Position numbers and translations under genes: made by a program
Assembly (NCBI GenBank): GCA_017436255.1
Contig: JAFSDK010000028.1
Coordinates: forward strand, 1 to 40,263
Direction of reading: 5' to 3'
Origin: Clostridia bacterium
GTDB lineage: Bacteria; Bacillota; Clostridia; Oscillospirales; Acutalibacteraceae
Length of the DNA stretch: 40,263 bases
Shown: positions 31,095 through 39,184 of the stretch, in pieces
How the letters are laid out: each line of letters begins with the position of its first letter
Numbering within the stretch: position 1 is the stretch's first letter
The notes under the pieces: model-generated
Database searches by the model: none
What the model was told of the DNA's origin: nothing
The model's input: the letters and a program-made list of their open reading frames with translations, nothing else

Positions 31095-31453
31095 TATCTC
31101 ACCCCGGCAAAAAACTGTCCGTATGAAAGGTTTGTCCCGTGTTCTTTGTTATATTGCTCAACCTGTTTTATGGCAATATTAAGCGGATGCTTTGCCCATT
31201 GTTCCTTTTGGCTGCGCTCCTTTGCCCACAAATATTCACCTCGCCTGCGACAAGCGGTACTGCAATAGTCACCCTCACCCGACATTCTGGCGCCGCAACA
31301 CATACAGTACCTTGTAGGCTTCTTTTTTACGTTTGTACCGTTGCAAAACGGGCATACTTCGATGCGCTCATACGGCTCACTTGACAAATCATGCGTTTCT
31401 ATTATTACCTTTTTATTTTTAAATTCTTTTTCACAGTCCTGACAATAGTACAC
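31094..31453 (-). CDS. Zinc-ribbon protein of a phage-like module
   Basis: This 119-aa protein contains four Cys pairs (CQDC, CPFC, CMCC, CSTAC), arranged as two zinc ribbons or fingers, followed by a basic helical tail. It most likely binds nucleic acid. The start is GTG 31453, with AAGGAGC 7 nt upstream. It is transcribed from a promoter that faces the repressor promoter and lies within the operator array. Confidence 0.6.
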   Translation of the reverse strand: MYYCQDCEKEFKNKKVIIETHDLSSEPYERIEVCPFCNGTNVKKKPTRYCMCCGARMSGEGDYCSTACRRRGEYLWAKERSQKEQWAKHPLNIAIKQVEQYNKEHGTNLSYGQFFAGVR

Positions 31454-31477
31454 CTTTTATGCTCCTTTTTTTAATGC

Positions 31478-31604
31478 TTGACATTTACGGAATTTTGTAA
31501 TATAATTTAGACAAACAACGACAAATTACTACATTCCGTAACCACAACTATATTATAATACTGAATTTCGTAATTGTCAATACGTGTTTTACTATTTTAC
31601 GTAA
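31478..31604. promoter_or_regulatory. Face-to-face promoters with four 16-bp operators
   Basis: The plus promoter TTGACA-17-TATAAT (31478-31506) drives immR/immA. The minus promoter TTGACA-17-TATAAT (31552-31580) drives the zinc and sigma-like genes. The two point at each other and overlap in output. Four TTAC-N8-GTAA-type sites lie at 31485-31500, 31526-31541, 31558-31573 (first base A) and 31589-31604. The first and third lie in the promoter spacers. Confidence 0.75.
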
Positions 31605-31635
31605 TTTGTATAAATGCACAAAAGGAGATAATATT

Positions 31636-31965
31636 ATGCCTGAAACATACTCAAGAATTGCCGAACTTTGTCGTAAAAACAAAATTACTGTCACCGATAT
31701 TTGTAAACTTTGTGGGATTCCGAGAGCCTCCCTTTCGGACTATAAGATGGGTCGAATTAAAACCTTATCGGCCTTAACGCTATCAAAAATATCTGAATAT
31801 TTTGGTGTAACGGTTGAATTTTTACTTAACGGACAAGAAACCGTTGCCAGTGACGAGAGCCTAAAGGTTGCTCTTTTTGGTGGCGGCGTTGAAGTTACCG
31901 ACGAAATGTGGAACGAAGTCAAGAGATACGCCCAATATATAAAGGATAGAGAGAATGGAAACTGA
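31636..31965 (+). CDS. ImmR-like Cro/C1 repressor
   Basis: This 109-aa protein has an N-terminal helix-turn-helix (RIAELCRKNKITVTDICKLCGIPRASLSDYK split over residues 6-36) and a C-terminal helix ending VKRYAQYIKDRE. ATG 31636 has AAAGGAG 9 nt upstream. The stop lies inside the next gene (11-nt overlap), which encodes the matching ImmA protease. It probably binds the four upstream operators. Confidence 0.85.
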   Translation: MPETYSRIAELCRKNKITVTDICKLCGIPRASLSDYKMGRIKTLSALTLSKISEYFGVTVEFLLNGQETVASDESLKVALFGGGVEVTDEMWNEVKRYAQYIKDRENGN

Positions 31966-32374
31966 GAAGCTCTATAAATTAGTTGACGAACTTAATATAA
32001 AGCTTGATTTCTTTCCCCTACCGCTTAATAAATCAATGGCGGTAAATTTAGATAACCATTGTTACATAGCGTTGGACCCAAGCGCAGTAATTACCCCGTC
32101 GCAAGAGCGCGTATGCCTAGCGCACGAACTCGGACACTGTGATACCGGCAGTTTTTACAACGTATATTCCCCCTTTGATCTGCGCACCAAGCACGAACTT
32201 CGCGCGGATAGATGGGCAATAGAAAAATTGATACCCTTGCGTGAATTAAAGGCTGCAATCAAACAGGGTTGTAGTGATACCGCATCCCTTGCAGAACATT
32301 TTTCGGTTACAGAAGATTTTATCGGCAAGGCATTAAAATATTATTCTGAAAACAGCAAACACCGCACGTTATAA
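31955..32374 (+). CDS. ImmA/IrrE-family metallopeptidase
   Basis: This 139-aa protein has the zinc protease motif HELGH at residues 57-61 and a third acidic ligand in ELRADRWA. In ICEBs1 and related phages ImmA cleaves ImmR to induce the element. The pair here could switch the zinc/sigma-like genes in the same way. The gene end overlaps a palindromic terminator. Confidence 0.9.
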   Translation: METEKLYKLVDELNIKLDFFPLPLNKSMAVNLDNHCYIALDPSAVITPSQERVCLAHELGHCDTGSFYNVYSPFDLRTKHELRADRWAIEKLIPLRELKAAIKQGCSDTASLAEHFSVTEDFIGKALKYYSENSKHRTL

Positions 32375-32386
32375 CGTGCGGTTTTG
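32359..32386 (+). terminator. Terminator overlapping the immA stop codon
   Basis: CCGCACGTTATAACGTGCGG is a perfect 20-bp palindrome followed by TTTTGTT. Confidence 0.75.
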
Positions 32387-32410
32387 TTATTAGTAATTTA
32401 CCCTTTAAAA

Positions 32411-32439
32411 TTGACTTTTTATAAAAAATACGTTATTAT
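32411..32439 (+). promoter_or_regulatory. Promoter of the BspA-like surface protein gene
   Basis: TTGACT, a 17-bp spacer and TATTAT lie 78 nt before the surface protein start; the mRNA would begin about 15 nt before an upstream small frame. Confidence 0.6.
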
Positions 32440-32461
32440 AAAGAAAAGAGGGGTGATTCTA

Positions 32462-32524
32462 ATGGGTATTATAGAATCAATAATGAAATTTTATAATATT
32501 AGGAGGAATCACCTTTATGTGTAA
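32462..32524 (+). CDS. Possible 20-aa upstream frame overlapping the surface protein start
   Basis: ATG 32462 follows AGAGGGGTGA and encodes MGIIESIMKFYNIRRNHLYV. It ends 8 nt inside the next gene in another frame, so its ribosomes cross the next ribosome binding site. GGTGATTC near its own start can pair either with TAGAATCA-side bases (32472-32479) or with GAATCACC (32506-32513), next to the second AGGAGG. Confidence 0.35.
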   Translation: MGIIESIMKFYNIRRNHLYV

Positions 32525-33467
32525 AAAAGTAGTATCTATTTTACTATGTTTAGTTATAACACTTGCACTTCTGTTTACGGTGCCCGTATCGGCTGAAACA
32601 ATTATTGTTTCGAATCCTGACATTGGAGAGGGAGTAATATACCATACGCCTGAAACCGCAAAACCTATAGAGCCTACGCCCGAGCCGGAGCCTGAACCAG
32701 GTGATATTGATGTTTATTTTGATAAAAAAACAGGTACACTCACTGTGTCGGGTAGCGGCAAAGCGTACGATATTTTTGGACGTAATAACGTAGACTTGTT
32801 TGACTTCTTATTTCCTTCGGAGGGAATTAAGAATATCAACCATACTGTAAAGCACCTTGTTATTGGTGAGGGAATAACCGAAATACACAATTGCTTTAAC
32901 GATATGTATGCCTTAGAGGATGTATCATTCCCGAGCACCTTAGAAAGAATTGATTTTTGCTTTATTGATTGCGACTTATTAAAGAAAGTTATATTTCCAA
33001 AATCACTTAAAGTTATTGAAGAGGGAGCATTTTATGATTGCGACGGCATTAAAAGAATAAAATTCTCCGGTCCACTAACTGTAGCCGAAGAATTCCCTGA
33101 AAAAGGTGGATGTGAGACCTATGTTTTTCGTCACCTTGATTCATTAAAATATGTTAAAATACCCGCTAATTCGGTTGTGGGCGCCGCTTTTAAGGATTGT
33201 CAAAAACTTAAAACGGTAGTTTTAGGGGCTAATGTAGAATTTAAGGCAGCTTACTGGACTTTAACTGAAGTGGAAGCGACTCCACCATTTTTCTCATATG
33301 AACAAGATGTAAAAATATTCACCTATTCTTTTGTTAAAATGCCTTATGATGATGATAGAATCCCCTATCATTTACCAATTATTTTTATCGGTATATTTAT
33401 TATATTATCAATAGTAGGGCTTATAATTTTATTAGTTTTAAAGAAACGTAAAAAGTCAATCAATTAA
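32517..33467 (+). CDS. Secreted, membrane-anchored BspA-like leucine-rich repeat protein
   Basis: This 316-aa protein has a signal peptide (about residues 1-26, ending PVSA), a Pro-Glu-rich spacer (EPTPEPEPEPG) and LRR_5-type repeats (LEDVSFPSTLERI, KKVIFPKSLKVIEEGAF, KYVKIPANSVVGAAF). A membrane helix and a KKRKKS tail close it (about 285-316). It should be displayed outside the cell, held by its C-terminal helix. Such proteins often mediate adhesion. AGGAGG precedes ATG. Confidence 0.82.
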   Translation: MCKKVVSILLCLVITLALLFTVPVSAETIIVSNPDIGEGVIYHTPETAKPIEPTPEPEPEPGDIDVYFDKKTGTLTVSGSGKAYDIFGRNNVDLFDFLFPSEGIKNINHTVKHLVIGEGITEIHNCFNDMYALEDVSFPSTLERIDFCFIDCDLLKKVIFPKSLKVIEEGAFYDCDGIKRIKFSGPLTVAEEFPEKGGCETYVFRHLDSLKYVKIPANSVVGAAFKDCQKLKTVVLGANVEFKAAYWTLTEVEATPPFFSYEQDVKIFTYSFVKMPYDDDRIPYHLPIIFIGIFIILSIVGLIILLVLKKRKKSIN

Positions 33468-33544
33468 AAAAGGTGGGCAAACTGAACCGCCCCAATTTGT
33501 GCGGACAGCACAAAAAAGGCATCTATGGTAGAAAATATTAAAAT

Positions 33545-34399
33545 TTAAGCAACGAACTGACATCGCTTTTCGAGTGGTGTCAGTTTTGTTTTTAGTTGGA
33601 TGCGTTGGTTGTTGTAGAAGTGAATGTACTCACCTATGAGGAGGCTCGCCTCCTCATAGGTTTGGAGTTTTACACGATAGATACATTCTGTTTTGAGGAT
33701 TGAAAAGAAATTTTCTGCTAAAGCATTGTCATATGGATTACCACGCCTTGACATTGACGGCGTTATGCCGTATGATTGTGTTAGCTTAAAGTACGCTTGC
33801 GAGGTATACTGAAAGCCTTGGTCACTGTGGGGTTGCAGCTCTGCAGTGACTTTTTCTTTTCGTTTTGCCATCTTAATAGTACTTAAAACAAGATTGACAT
33901 TTTGCTCGGTTCCTGTTTTGTATGCAACGATACTGTTGTCATACAAATCTCTGATTACCGACAAATACAGAACACCTTGCTTTGTGTGTATATACGAAAT
34001 ATCTGTAACCCATTTTTGATTTGGTCTTTCAGCAGAAAATTCTCTGTTTAGCAAATTAGGGTATTTATGCAGATAATCTCCGTAGTTACGATATTTCTTT
34101 CTTCTAATTACTGATAGCAAGCCATATTTCTGCATAACTCTTAATATTGTCTTTGGATTACGATAAATACCATTTCTTTCGAGCCATATATGTACTCTAC
34201 GGTAACCATAAGTCTTTCCACATTTTTCTTGACATTCAATAATTTTCTCTGCTAAAGGCAAATCCCTTGCCGGTATATCCATTCGTGCCACATACCCATA
34301 ATATCCACTTCGGGATACTTTGAAAAACCTACACATTTCACTAATGGAATATTTATCTTTATGGCGGTATATTACCATATACTTTACGCTTGTCCTCAC
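33545..34399 (-). CDS. IS3-family transposase OrfB (DDE integrase)
   Basis: This 284-aa protein has an HTH_21-like N-terminus (MCRFFKVSRSGYYGY and YGYRRVHIWL) and an rve core. Catalytic residues fall in WVTDISYIH, HSDQGFQYTS and AENFFSILKTE. Length and order are intact. It begins with GTG overlapping the OrfA stop by four bases (GTGA), so coupled translation is as likely as a frameshift fusion. Confidence 0.93.
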   Translation of the reverse strand: MRTSVKYMVIYRHKDKYSISEMCRFFKVSRSGYYGYVARMDIPARDLPLAEKIIECQEKCGKTYGYRRVHIWLERNGIYRNPKTILRVMQKYGLLSVIRRKKYRNYGDYLHKYPNLLNREFSAERPNQKWVTDISYIHTKQGVLYLSVIRDLYDNSIVAYKTGTEQNVNLVLSTIKMAKRKEKVTAELQPHSDQGFQYTSQAYFKLTQSYGITPSMSRRGNPYDNALAENFFSILKTECIYRVKLQTYEEASLLIGEYIHFYNNQRIQLKTKLTPLEKRCQFVA

Positions 34400-34731
34400 T
34401 TCCTTTCTGTGAGCGAGAGAAAATCCCGCATCAGTTCGTTTTCCATTTCCAATGATTTAATTTTTGCTTCTTTTCGCGCAAGTATATATTTGAGTTCTGA
34501 AACTTTGTCTTGTTCGCTGACTACATAATCCTTTGGCGGTCTACCTTTGCGTTTAAGAGATATTCCTGCTTGTATTTTTCTTTCTGCAACATTGCTTCGG
34601 TAGTAGTAATTACGCATTTGTTTGTAGCTAAACCCTAATTTATTCCCTATTTCTCGGCTCGTATATCCTTCATCTCTTAACTTTTCTATTTCGAGCTCAT
34701 AGTCTTTAATGTGACGATAACTTCTAGGCAT
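34396..34731 (-). CDS. IS3-family transposase OrfA
   Basis: This 111-aa protein has a helix-turn-helix (RDEGYTSREIGNKLGFSYKQM), a basic linker with GRPPKDY and a C-terminal leucine-zipper-like coiled coil (ELKYILARKEAKIKSLEME). It binds the terminal repeats and works with OrfB. Confidence 0.9.
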   Translation of the reverse strand: MPRSYRHIKDYELEIEKLRDEGYTSREIGNKLGFSYKQMRNYYYRSNVAERKIQAGISLKRKGRPPKDYVVSEQDKVSELKYILARKEAKIKSLEMENELMRDFLSLTERK

Positions 34732-34832
34732 AACAAAAACCTCCTATGGTAGTTTTTTAATTCTACCACAGGAGGCCTTTTTTGTCATTGTCCGTTTTTA
34801 CTGGACTTGTTCAAACGCCCACCTTTTTTGTT

Positions 34833-35714
34833 TTACATTTTATCGTACATACCGCTATCAACCATATCGGCTATTGCGGCTACTACATAGTCCTTATCTT
34901 CCTTGTAGGTAACACCGTACCATTTATCCTCGGCAACGAGAACTCTTGCCTTTTTAACACCATTTTTAATAAGTGTATCAACCACACTTGGCAGATAAAA
35001 TTCACTCTTAATTTCATTGCCACGCTCGGTTAAAAAGTCAACGAATGCCTTTTGTAAAAACTCAAATATATCGGTTGTAAAGCCCCACATATTCATTGAT
35101 ACAACACTGTCGGGTGAAAGCGGTGTCCACGTTTCACCATCATCCTCGGTATATCGGCAATCCATAATCTTGGTGCGCTCAACAATATCGGTAAGGAAAC
35201 CATCCTCGACGGTACAAACACCACGCGAAACGTGGCCGTTCTCGGTTAATGTATTACTTAGTCTGAAACCTACCATACAGTAGTTTTCGCTATCGCTTAC
35301 AAGATTATTATAAATCTGCTTAAATGCGCTTTTGCCGTAATAATCATCGGCGTTTATAACAGCAAACGGTGTGTTTACAACGTCTTTACAACAAAGAATT
35401 GCTTGACCCGTACCCCAAGGCTTTACGCGTCCTTCAGGACAAACGAAACCGTTTGGTAGGTCGTTAACGTCTTGGAAAACGTATTCTACCTCAACCTTTT
35501 TTTCAATACGGCTACCGACAATCTCTTTAAAATCTTTTTCTATATTGCGGTTTATAACAAAAACAACCTTATCAAAACCTGCCTCTATTGCATCATAAAC
35601 AGAAAAGTCAAGAATTGCTTCACCGTTTTTACCTACTGCGGCAATTTGTTTAAGTCCCCCAAAACGGCTACCCATACCTGCCGCCATAACAACCAACGTT
35701 GCTTTATTGCTCAT
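34833..35714 (-). CDS. Sugar nucleotidyltransferase-like protein
   Basis: This 293-aa protein opens with LVVMAAGMGSRFGGLKQ, the nucleotide-binding loop of NTP-transferases. It has INADDYYG (metal-binding Asp) and a GTGQAILCCKD segment. It likely activates a sugar phosphate with a nucleotide for surface glycans. ATG 35714 has GGAGGT 5 nt upstream. TTGACA-18-TATACT lies ahead of it. Confidence 0.88.
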   Translation of the reverse strand: MSNKATLVVMAAGMGSRFGGLKQIAAVGKNGEAILDFSVYDAIEAGFDKVVFVINRNIEKDFKEIVGSRIEKKVEVEYVFQDVNDLPNGFVCPEGRVKPWGTGQAILCCKDVVNTPFAVINADDYYGKSAFKQIYNNLVSDSENYCMVGFRLSNTLTENGHVSRGVCTVEDGFLTDIVERTKIMDCRYTEDDGETWTPLSPDSVVSMNMWGFTTDIFEFLQKAFVDFLTERGNEIKSEFYLPSVVDTLIKNGVKKARVLVAEDKWYGVTYKEDKDYVVAAIADMVDSGMYDKM

Positions 35715-35756
35715 AAATTTACCTCCGCATTTTTGTAGTGTAAATTACATAGTATT

Positions 35757-35786
35757 AGTATAAATACACTCTGCACCTTTTGTCAA
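35757..35786 (-). promoter_or_regulatory. Promoter of the nucleotidyltransferase gene
   Basis: On the minus strand TTGACA, an 18-bp spacer and TATACT lie about 43 nt before the gene. A weaker plus-strand TTGTAG-17-TAGTAT (35733-35761) overlaps it and may serve the divergent orphan gene. Confidence 0.55.
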
Positions 35787-35807
35787 GCAAAATACGGAGG
35801 GATAGTC

Positions 35808-36512
35808 TTGTTTACCACGCTAAACGCAAATTATAAAGAACGCAAAAATTTTAAAGAAAAGATGCATCTAACGCCAACCAGAAAATTAATAAGTACCGAA
35901 CACACCTATAACAACCTACCTTTTTATACCACACGTCTCATAAGCTATTCTCATTTAAACTCGGCAAAATTATTGCGTTTTAAAGAAAGATGCTCGATAC
36001 CCGTAATTGAAAATAACAGCAACATGGTCACAAAATACCGTTATTTAATGACCCTCAATACCGTTATGAACCACTACAAAGATACACCTCTAAACTGCGC
36101 GCTTATAGACCCCAACGGACGACTGTTATTTTTATTGCCGCTTCTTGTAACGCGTTGCCACAGGGTAAACGTTTATACACATTCCCGTGATTATCAAAAA
36201 GAAAACGACCGCTTGTTTTCACTTATAGGCGCCAGTGCCGTTATTGCTGAAGATTTTTTATCCCTTAAGGGCTTTGATGCAGTATTTTCAGATATACCGC
36301 TACCTTTTTGTGATAATCCACATCTGTTTGGCAGATATTCACACTTTGCTCACTCTCTACCACTATTACCCGATGAATTTAAACAACTTAACCTGTTAGA
36401 TGATGAAATATACCCGACGTTAGCAGGGCTCTATTATATTGGCGGCATTAAAAATTTAGGGCACCTGCATTGTAGTACCCTGCAAAAAACAACTACCCTC
36501 GCGCAGGTATAA
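35808..36512 (+). CDS. Unrecognised 234-aa protein
   Basis: The start is TTG 35808, with GGAGGGA about 6 nt upstream. The middle shows an alternating strand pattern (NCALIDPNGRLLFLLPLLV, RVNVYTHSRDY, SAVIAEDFL, FDAVFSDIPLPF) that suggests a Rossmann-like alpha/beta domain without a clear nucleotide loop. The N-terminus is basic and Tyr-rich. No signal peptide or membrane segment is evident. I do not recognise the family. It is divergent from the nucleotidyltransferase and upstream of greA. Confidence 0.6.
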   Translation: MFTTLNANYKERKNFKEKMHLTPTRKLISTEHTYNNLPFYTTRLISYSHLNSAKLLRFKERCSIPVIENNSNMVTKYRYLMTLNTVMNHYKDTPLNCALIDPNGRLLFLLPLLVTRCHRVNVYTHSRDYQKENDRLFSLIGASAVIAEDFLSLKGFDAVFSDIPLPFCDNPHLFGRYSHFAHSLPLLPDEFKQLNLLDDEIYPTLAGLYYIGGIKNLGHLHCSTLQKTTTLAQV

Positions 36513-36518
36513 TTCTGC

Positions 36519-36547
36519 TTGACATAATGAATTATATAATATATAAT
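36519..36547 (+). promoter_or_regulatory. Promoter of greA
   Basis: TTGACA, a 17-bp spacer and TATAAT form a full consensus promoter 48 nt before greA, starting just after the orphan gene ends. Confidence 0.8.
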
Positions 36548-36594
36548 ACCAATATGTTTGCCTATGGGCGACAAAATAAAGAAAGGTAATCTTA

Positions 36595-37071
36595 ATGATG
36601 GAAAAGAAAATCAGACTTACCGATGAAGGACTCAAAAAGCTTAAAGATGAGCTTGAAAATCTCAAAACTAAAGGACGCGCAGATATTGCCGAAAAAATAA
36701 AAATTGCTCGTGGCTACGGCGACCTCTCTGAAAACAGCGAGTATGACGAGGCTAAAAACGAACAGGCTAAGATTGAAGCCCGTATTGTTGAAATTGAGGC
36801 AATGCTTAAAAACGTTGAAATCATTTCTGATGTTAAGGGCAAATCTAAAACCGTTATCCTGGGTTCAAAGGTTAAAATTCTTGACGTAGAATTTGAAGAA
36901 GAATGTGAATATCGTATTGTTGGCTCTGCTGAAGCCGACCCGGCTGCAGGTCTTATTTCCGATGAATCACCTGTTGGTAAGGCCCTACTTGGTCATAAGG
37001 TTGGCGACATAGTATTTGCCGAAGCTCCTGCCGGAGAAATTGAATTTAAAATTTTAGCTATTTCAAAATAA
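36595..37071 (+). CDS. greA: Transcription elongation factor GreA
   Basis: This 158-aa protein has the coiled-coil N-terminal domain with the acidic tip motif [17 protein letters not shown], which enters the RNA polymerase secondary channel to trigger transcript cleavage. The C-terminal FKBP-like domain follows ([14 protein letters not shown]). The first of two adjacent ATGs is chosen, with AAAGG 7-8 nt upstream. Confidence 0.96.
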   Translation: MMEKKIRLTDEGLKKLKDELENLKTKGRADIAEKIKIARGYGDLSENSEYDEAKNEQAKIEARIVEIEAMLKNVEIISDVKGKSKTVILGSKVKILDVEFEEECEYRIVGSAEADPAAGLISDESPVGKALLGHKVGDIVFAEAPAGEIEFKILAISK

Positions 37072-37074
37072 TTT

Positions 37075-37099
37075 AAGGCAGGATAATCCTGCCTTTTAT
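37075..37099 (+). terminator. Hairpin between greA and lysS
   Basis: AAGGCAGGA and TCCTGCCTT pair around TAA, followed by TTTATC, just after the greA stop. Some read-through to lysS is likely because no strong separate lysS promoter is seen. Confidence 0.75.
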
Positions 37100-37134
37100 C
37101 TTTTTCTATTTAATTTTTTTAGGATGTGAAAAGT

Positions 37135-38643
37135 ATGTCTGAAAATCAAAACAATATTCAAAATACAGAACCCGCACAAGACTATAACGAACTCGTTAAG
37201 GTTAGACGAGATAAGTTAGCAGGTCTTAAAAACGACGGCAAAGACCCTTTCCAAATTACTAAATTTGATTTTGATGCTTATGCTGCCGATATTAAGGCAG
37301 ATTATGAAAAGTACGAGGGTAAAACCGTTCGTATTGCAGGCCGTATGATGAGCCGCAGAATTATGGGTAAAGCAAGTTTTGCCAACGTTCAGGATACAAA
37401 CGGAAACATTCAATTATACGTTAGCCGTAATGATATTGGCGATGATAATTACGCCGCATTTAAAAAGTATGATATAGGCGATATCGTTGGTATTGAGGGC
37501 GTTGTATTTAAGACCAAAACTGAGGAAATCTCAATACACACAACCTCTATTACCATGCTTTCAAAGTCCCTTTTGCCTTTGCCTGAGAAGTTCCACGGAC
37601 TTAAGGATACCGATACACGTTTCCGCCAACGTTACGTTGACCTTATTGTTAACCCCGACGTTAAGCGCAACTTTATTGTTCGTTCACAGTTCATTAAGTT
37701 TATGCGTAAATACCTTGATGATATGAACTATATTGAGGTTGAAACACCGGTACTTAACACAATAGCAGGTGGTGCATCGGCTCGCCCGTTTATTACACAC
37801 CACAACACACTTAAACTTGATATGTATATGCGTATCGCTACCGAGTTGCCTTTAAAGAGACTCATCGTTGGCGGTATGGATAGAGTTTATGAAATCGGCA
37901 GAATTTTCCGTAACGAAGGTATGGACCCCAAGCACAACCCTGAATTTACAACTGTTGAACTTTATCAGGCCTATGCCGACTTCCACGATATGATGGATAT
38001 TGCTGAGGGTATTATCTCAGGTGCCGCTAAAGAAATTTTAGGCACATATGAAGTAGAGTGGATGGGTGAGAAAATCGACCTTACACCCGGTTGGCGACGT
38101 CTTACAATGGTTGATGCAGTTAAGGAATACGTTGGCATTGACTTCGCCGCAATTACCGATGACGCAGAGGCTGTTGCCGCCGCTGAAGCTAAGGGCGTAG
38201 AACTTTCAGACACCGCAGATAAGACCTGGGGTAATGCACTTTACGCTTGCTTTGACCAACGCGTTGAAGAAAAACTTATTCAGCCTACATTTATTACAAT
38301 GTATCCCGTTGAGGTATCTCCCTTAACAAAGGCTTCGCCCGAAGACCCAAGAGTTACAGAGCGTTTTGAACTCTTTATCTGCCACTCTGAACTTGCAAAT
38401 GCTTATTCTGAGCTTAACGACCCCGACGTTCAACGTGAAAGATTTGAAAAGCAATTAGAACTTCGTGACCGTGGTGATGACGAAGCAGAGATGCTTGACG
38501 AGGATTTCTTAACCGCACTTCAGTACGGTATGCCCCCCACAGGCGGTATGGGTATAGGTGTTGATAGAGCAGTAATGCTTCTTACTAACTCCGACACCAT
38601 CCGTGAGGTAATCCTCTTCCCCACAATGAAGCCGTTGGATTAA
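37135..38643 (+). CDS. lysS: Lysyl-tRNA synthetase, class II
   Basis: This 502-aa protein has an OB-fold anticodon-binding domain (about residues 55-140) and the class II core. Motif 1 lies near RQRYVDLI, motif 2 is IFRNEGMDPKHNPEFT and motif 3 GMGIGVDRAVML. It charges tRNA-Lys. AGGATG lies 9-11 nt before ATG 37135; a GTG three codons earlier is possible. A strong terminator follows. Confidence 0.96.
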   Translation: MSENQNNIQNTEPAQDYNELVKVRRDKLAGLKNDGKDPFQITKFDFDAYAADIKADYEKYEGKTVRIAGRMMSRRIMGKASFANVQDTNGNIQLYVSRNDIGDDNYAAFKKYDIGDIVGIEGVVFKTKTEEISIHTTSITMLSKSLLPLPEKFHGLKDTDTRFRQRYVDLIVNPDVKRNFIVRSQFIKFMRKYLDDMNYIEVETPVLNTIAGGASARPFITHHNTLKLDMYMRIATELPLKRLIVGGMDRVYEIGRIFRNEGMDPKHNPEFTTVELYQAYADFHDMMDIAEGIISGAAKEILGTYEVEWMGEKIDLTPGWRRLTMVDAVKEYVGIDFAAITDDAEAVAAAEAKGVELSDTADKTWGNALYACFDQRVEEKLIQPTFITMYPVEVSPLTKASPEDPRVTERFELFICHSELANAYSELNDPDVQRERFEKQLELRDRGDDEAEMLDEDFLTALQYGMPPTGGMGIGVDRAVMLLTNSDTIREVILFPTMKPLD

Positions 38644-38649
38644 AAATTA

Positions 38650-38684
38650 ACACCCTATGACCCAAAAAGTCATAGGGTGTTTTT
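38650..38684 (+). terminator. Terminator of lysS
   Basis: ACACCCTATGAC and GTCATAGGGTGT form a perfect 12-bp stem with a 7-nt loop and a T-run. Confidence 0.92.
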
Positions 38685-38710
38685 GTGTATCATATAATAC
38701 ACCGCAAAAT

Positions 38711-39127
38711 TCAGTTTGCCGCTTCTATAATATCATACAATTCTTTCGTTTCCTTTTCTGAACATTCAACCGTGAAGCTAGTGAATTCTTTTGTATTTGA
38801 AAAAATAACAATTCTGTCTGTATGTAACCTAAAAGTATATTTATTATCAATAACAACTTGGTAATCACCCACACAGTTACAAAAATCATTGCCGGCAGGT
38901 TTTCCGTCAATTGCAGCGATTAGTTTATCACAAAAGGAAGCATCTTCTATTTTCGTTTCTTTTTCTTGCGTTTGAATTTCGTTTGTATAAGTAATTTTCG
39001 GTGTATTTTCCGGTTTATTAAAATATGCTACTCCGTTTTTTGTGCCAATCATATCTCTTGTGATATTACATCCGCAGAAAGAAAGTGTAATAACCACCAT
39101 TAGGAAAATTAAAATATATTTTTTCAT
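38711..39127 (-). CDS. Putative lipoprotein
   Basis: This 138-aa protein has a lipoprotein-type signal (MKKYILIFLMVVITLSFCGC), with the likely lipidated Cys at 18 or 20. The remaining 115 residues contain two central Cys (FCNCVGDY) and a beta-rich end (YTFRLHTDRIVIFSN). ATG 39127 is chosen with GGGAGG upstream. The function is unknown. It follows the zinc-ribbon membrane protein gene on the same strand by 57 nt. Confidence 0.7.
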   Translation of the reverse strand: MKKYILIFLMVVITLSFCGCNITRDMIGTKNGVAYFNKPENTPKITYTNEIQTQEKETKIEDASFCDKLIAAIDGKPAGNDFCNCVGDYQVVIDNKYTFRLHTDRIVIFSNTKEFTSFTVECSEKETKELYDIIEAAN

Positions 39128-39184
39128 ACATACAACCTCCCTTTTAAAATTATAGGGTTGTGTTAAACCGTAACACAAATCATT

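Larger units (their letters stand above)
33466..34829 (-). mobile_element. IS3-family insertion sequence
   Basis: The element of about 1.36 kb has two overlapping transposase genes. Its ends begin AAAAAAGGTGGGC on the left, with the exact inverted copy GCCCACCTTTTTT on the right (34817-34829). The similarity continues inward imperfectly for about 70 bp (GGACA, CAAAAAAGGC, TGGTAGAA blocks). No clear target duplication is seen. It lies exactly between two convergent genes, and its left end overlaps the stop codon of the surface protein gene. Confidence 0.85.

Noticed and set aside
34381-34420. Programmed -1 frameshift (A6G type) in the IS3 element
   Set aside because: No A6G slippery run is present at the OrfA/OrfB overlap. 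The GTGA overlap with a GTG start fits coupled translation.
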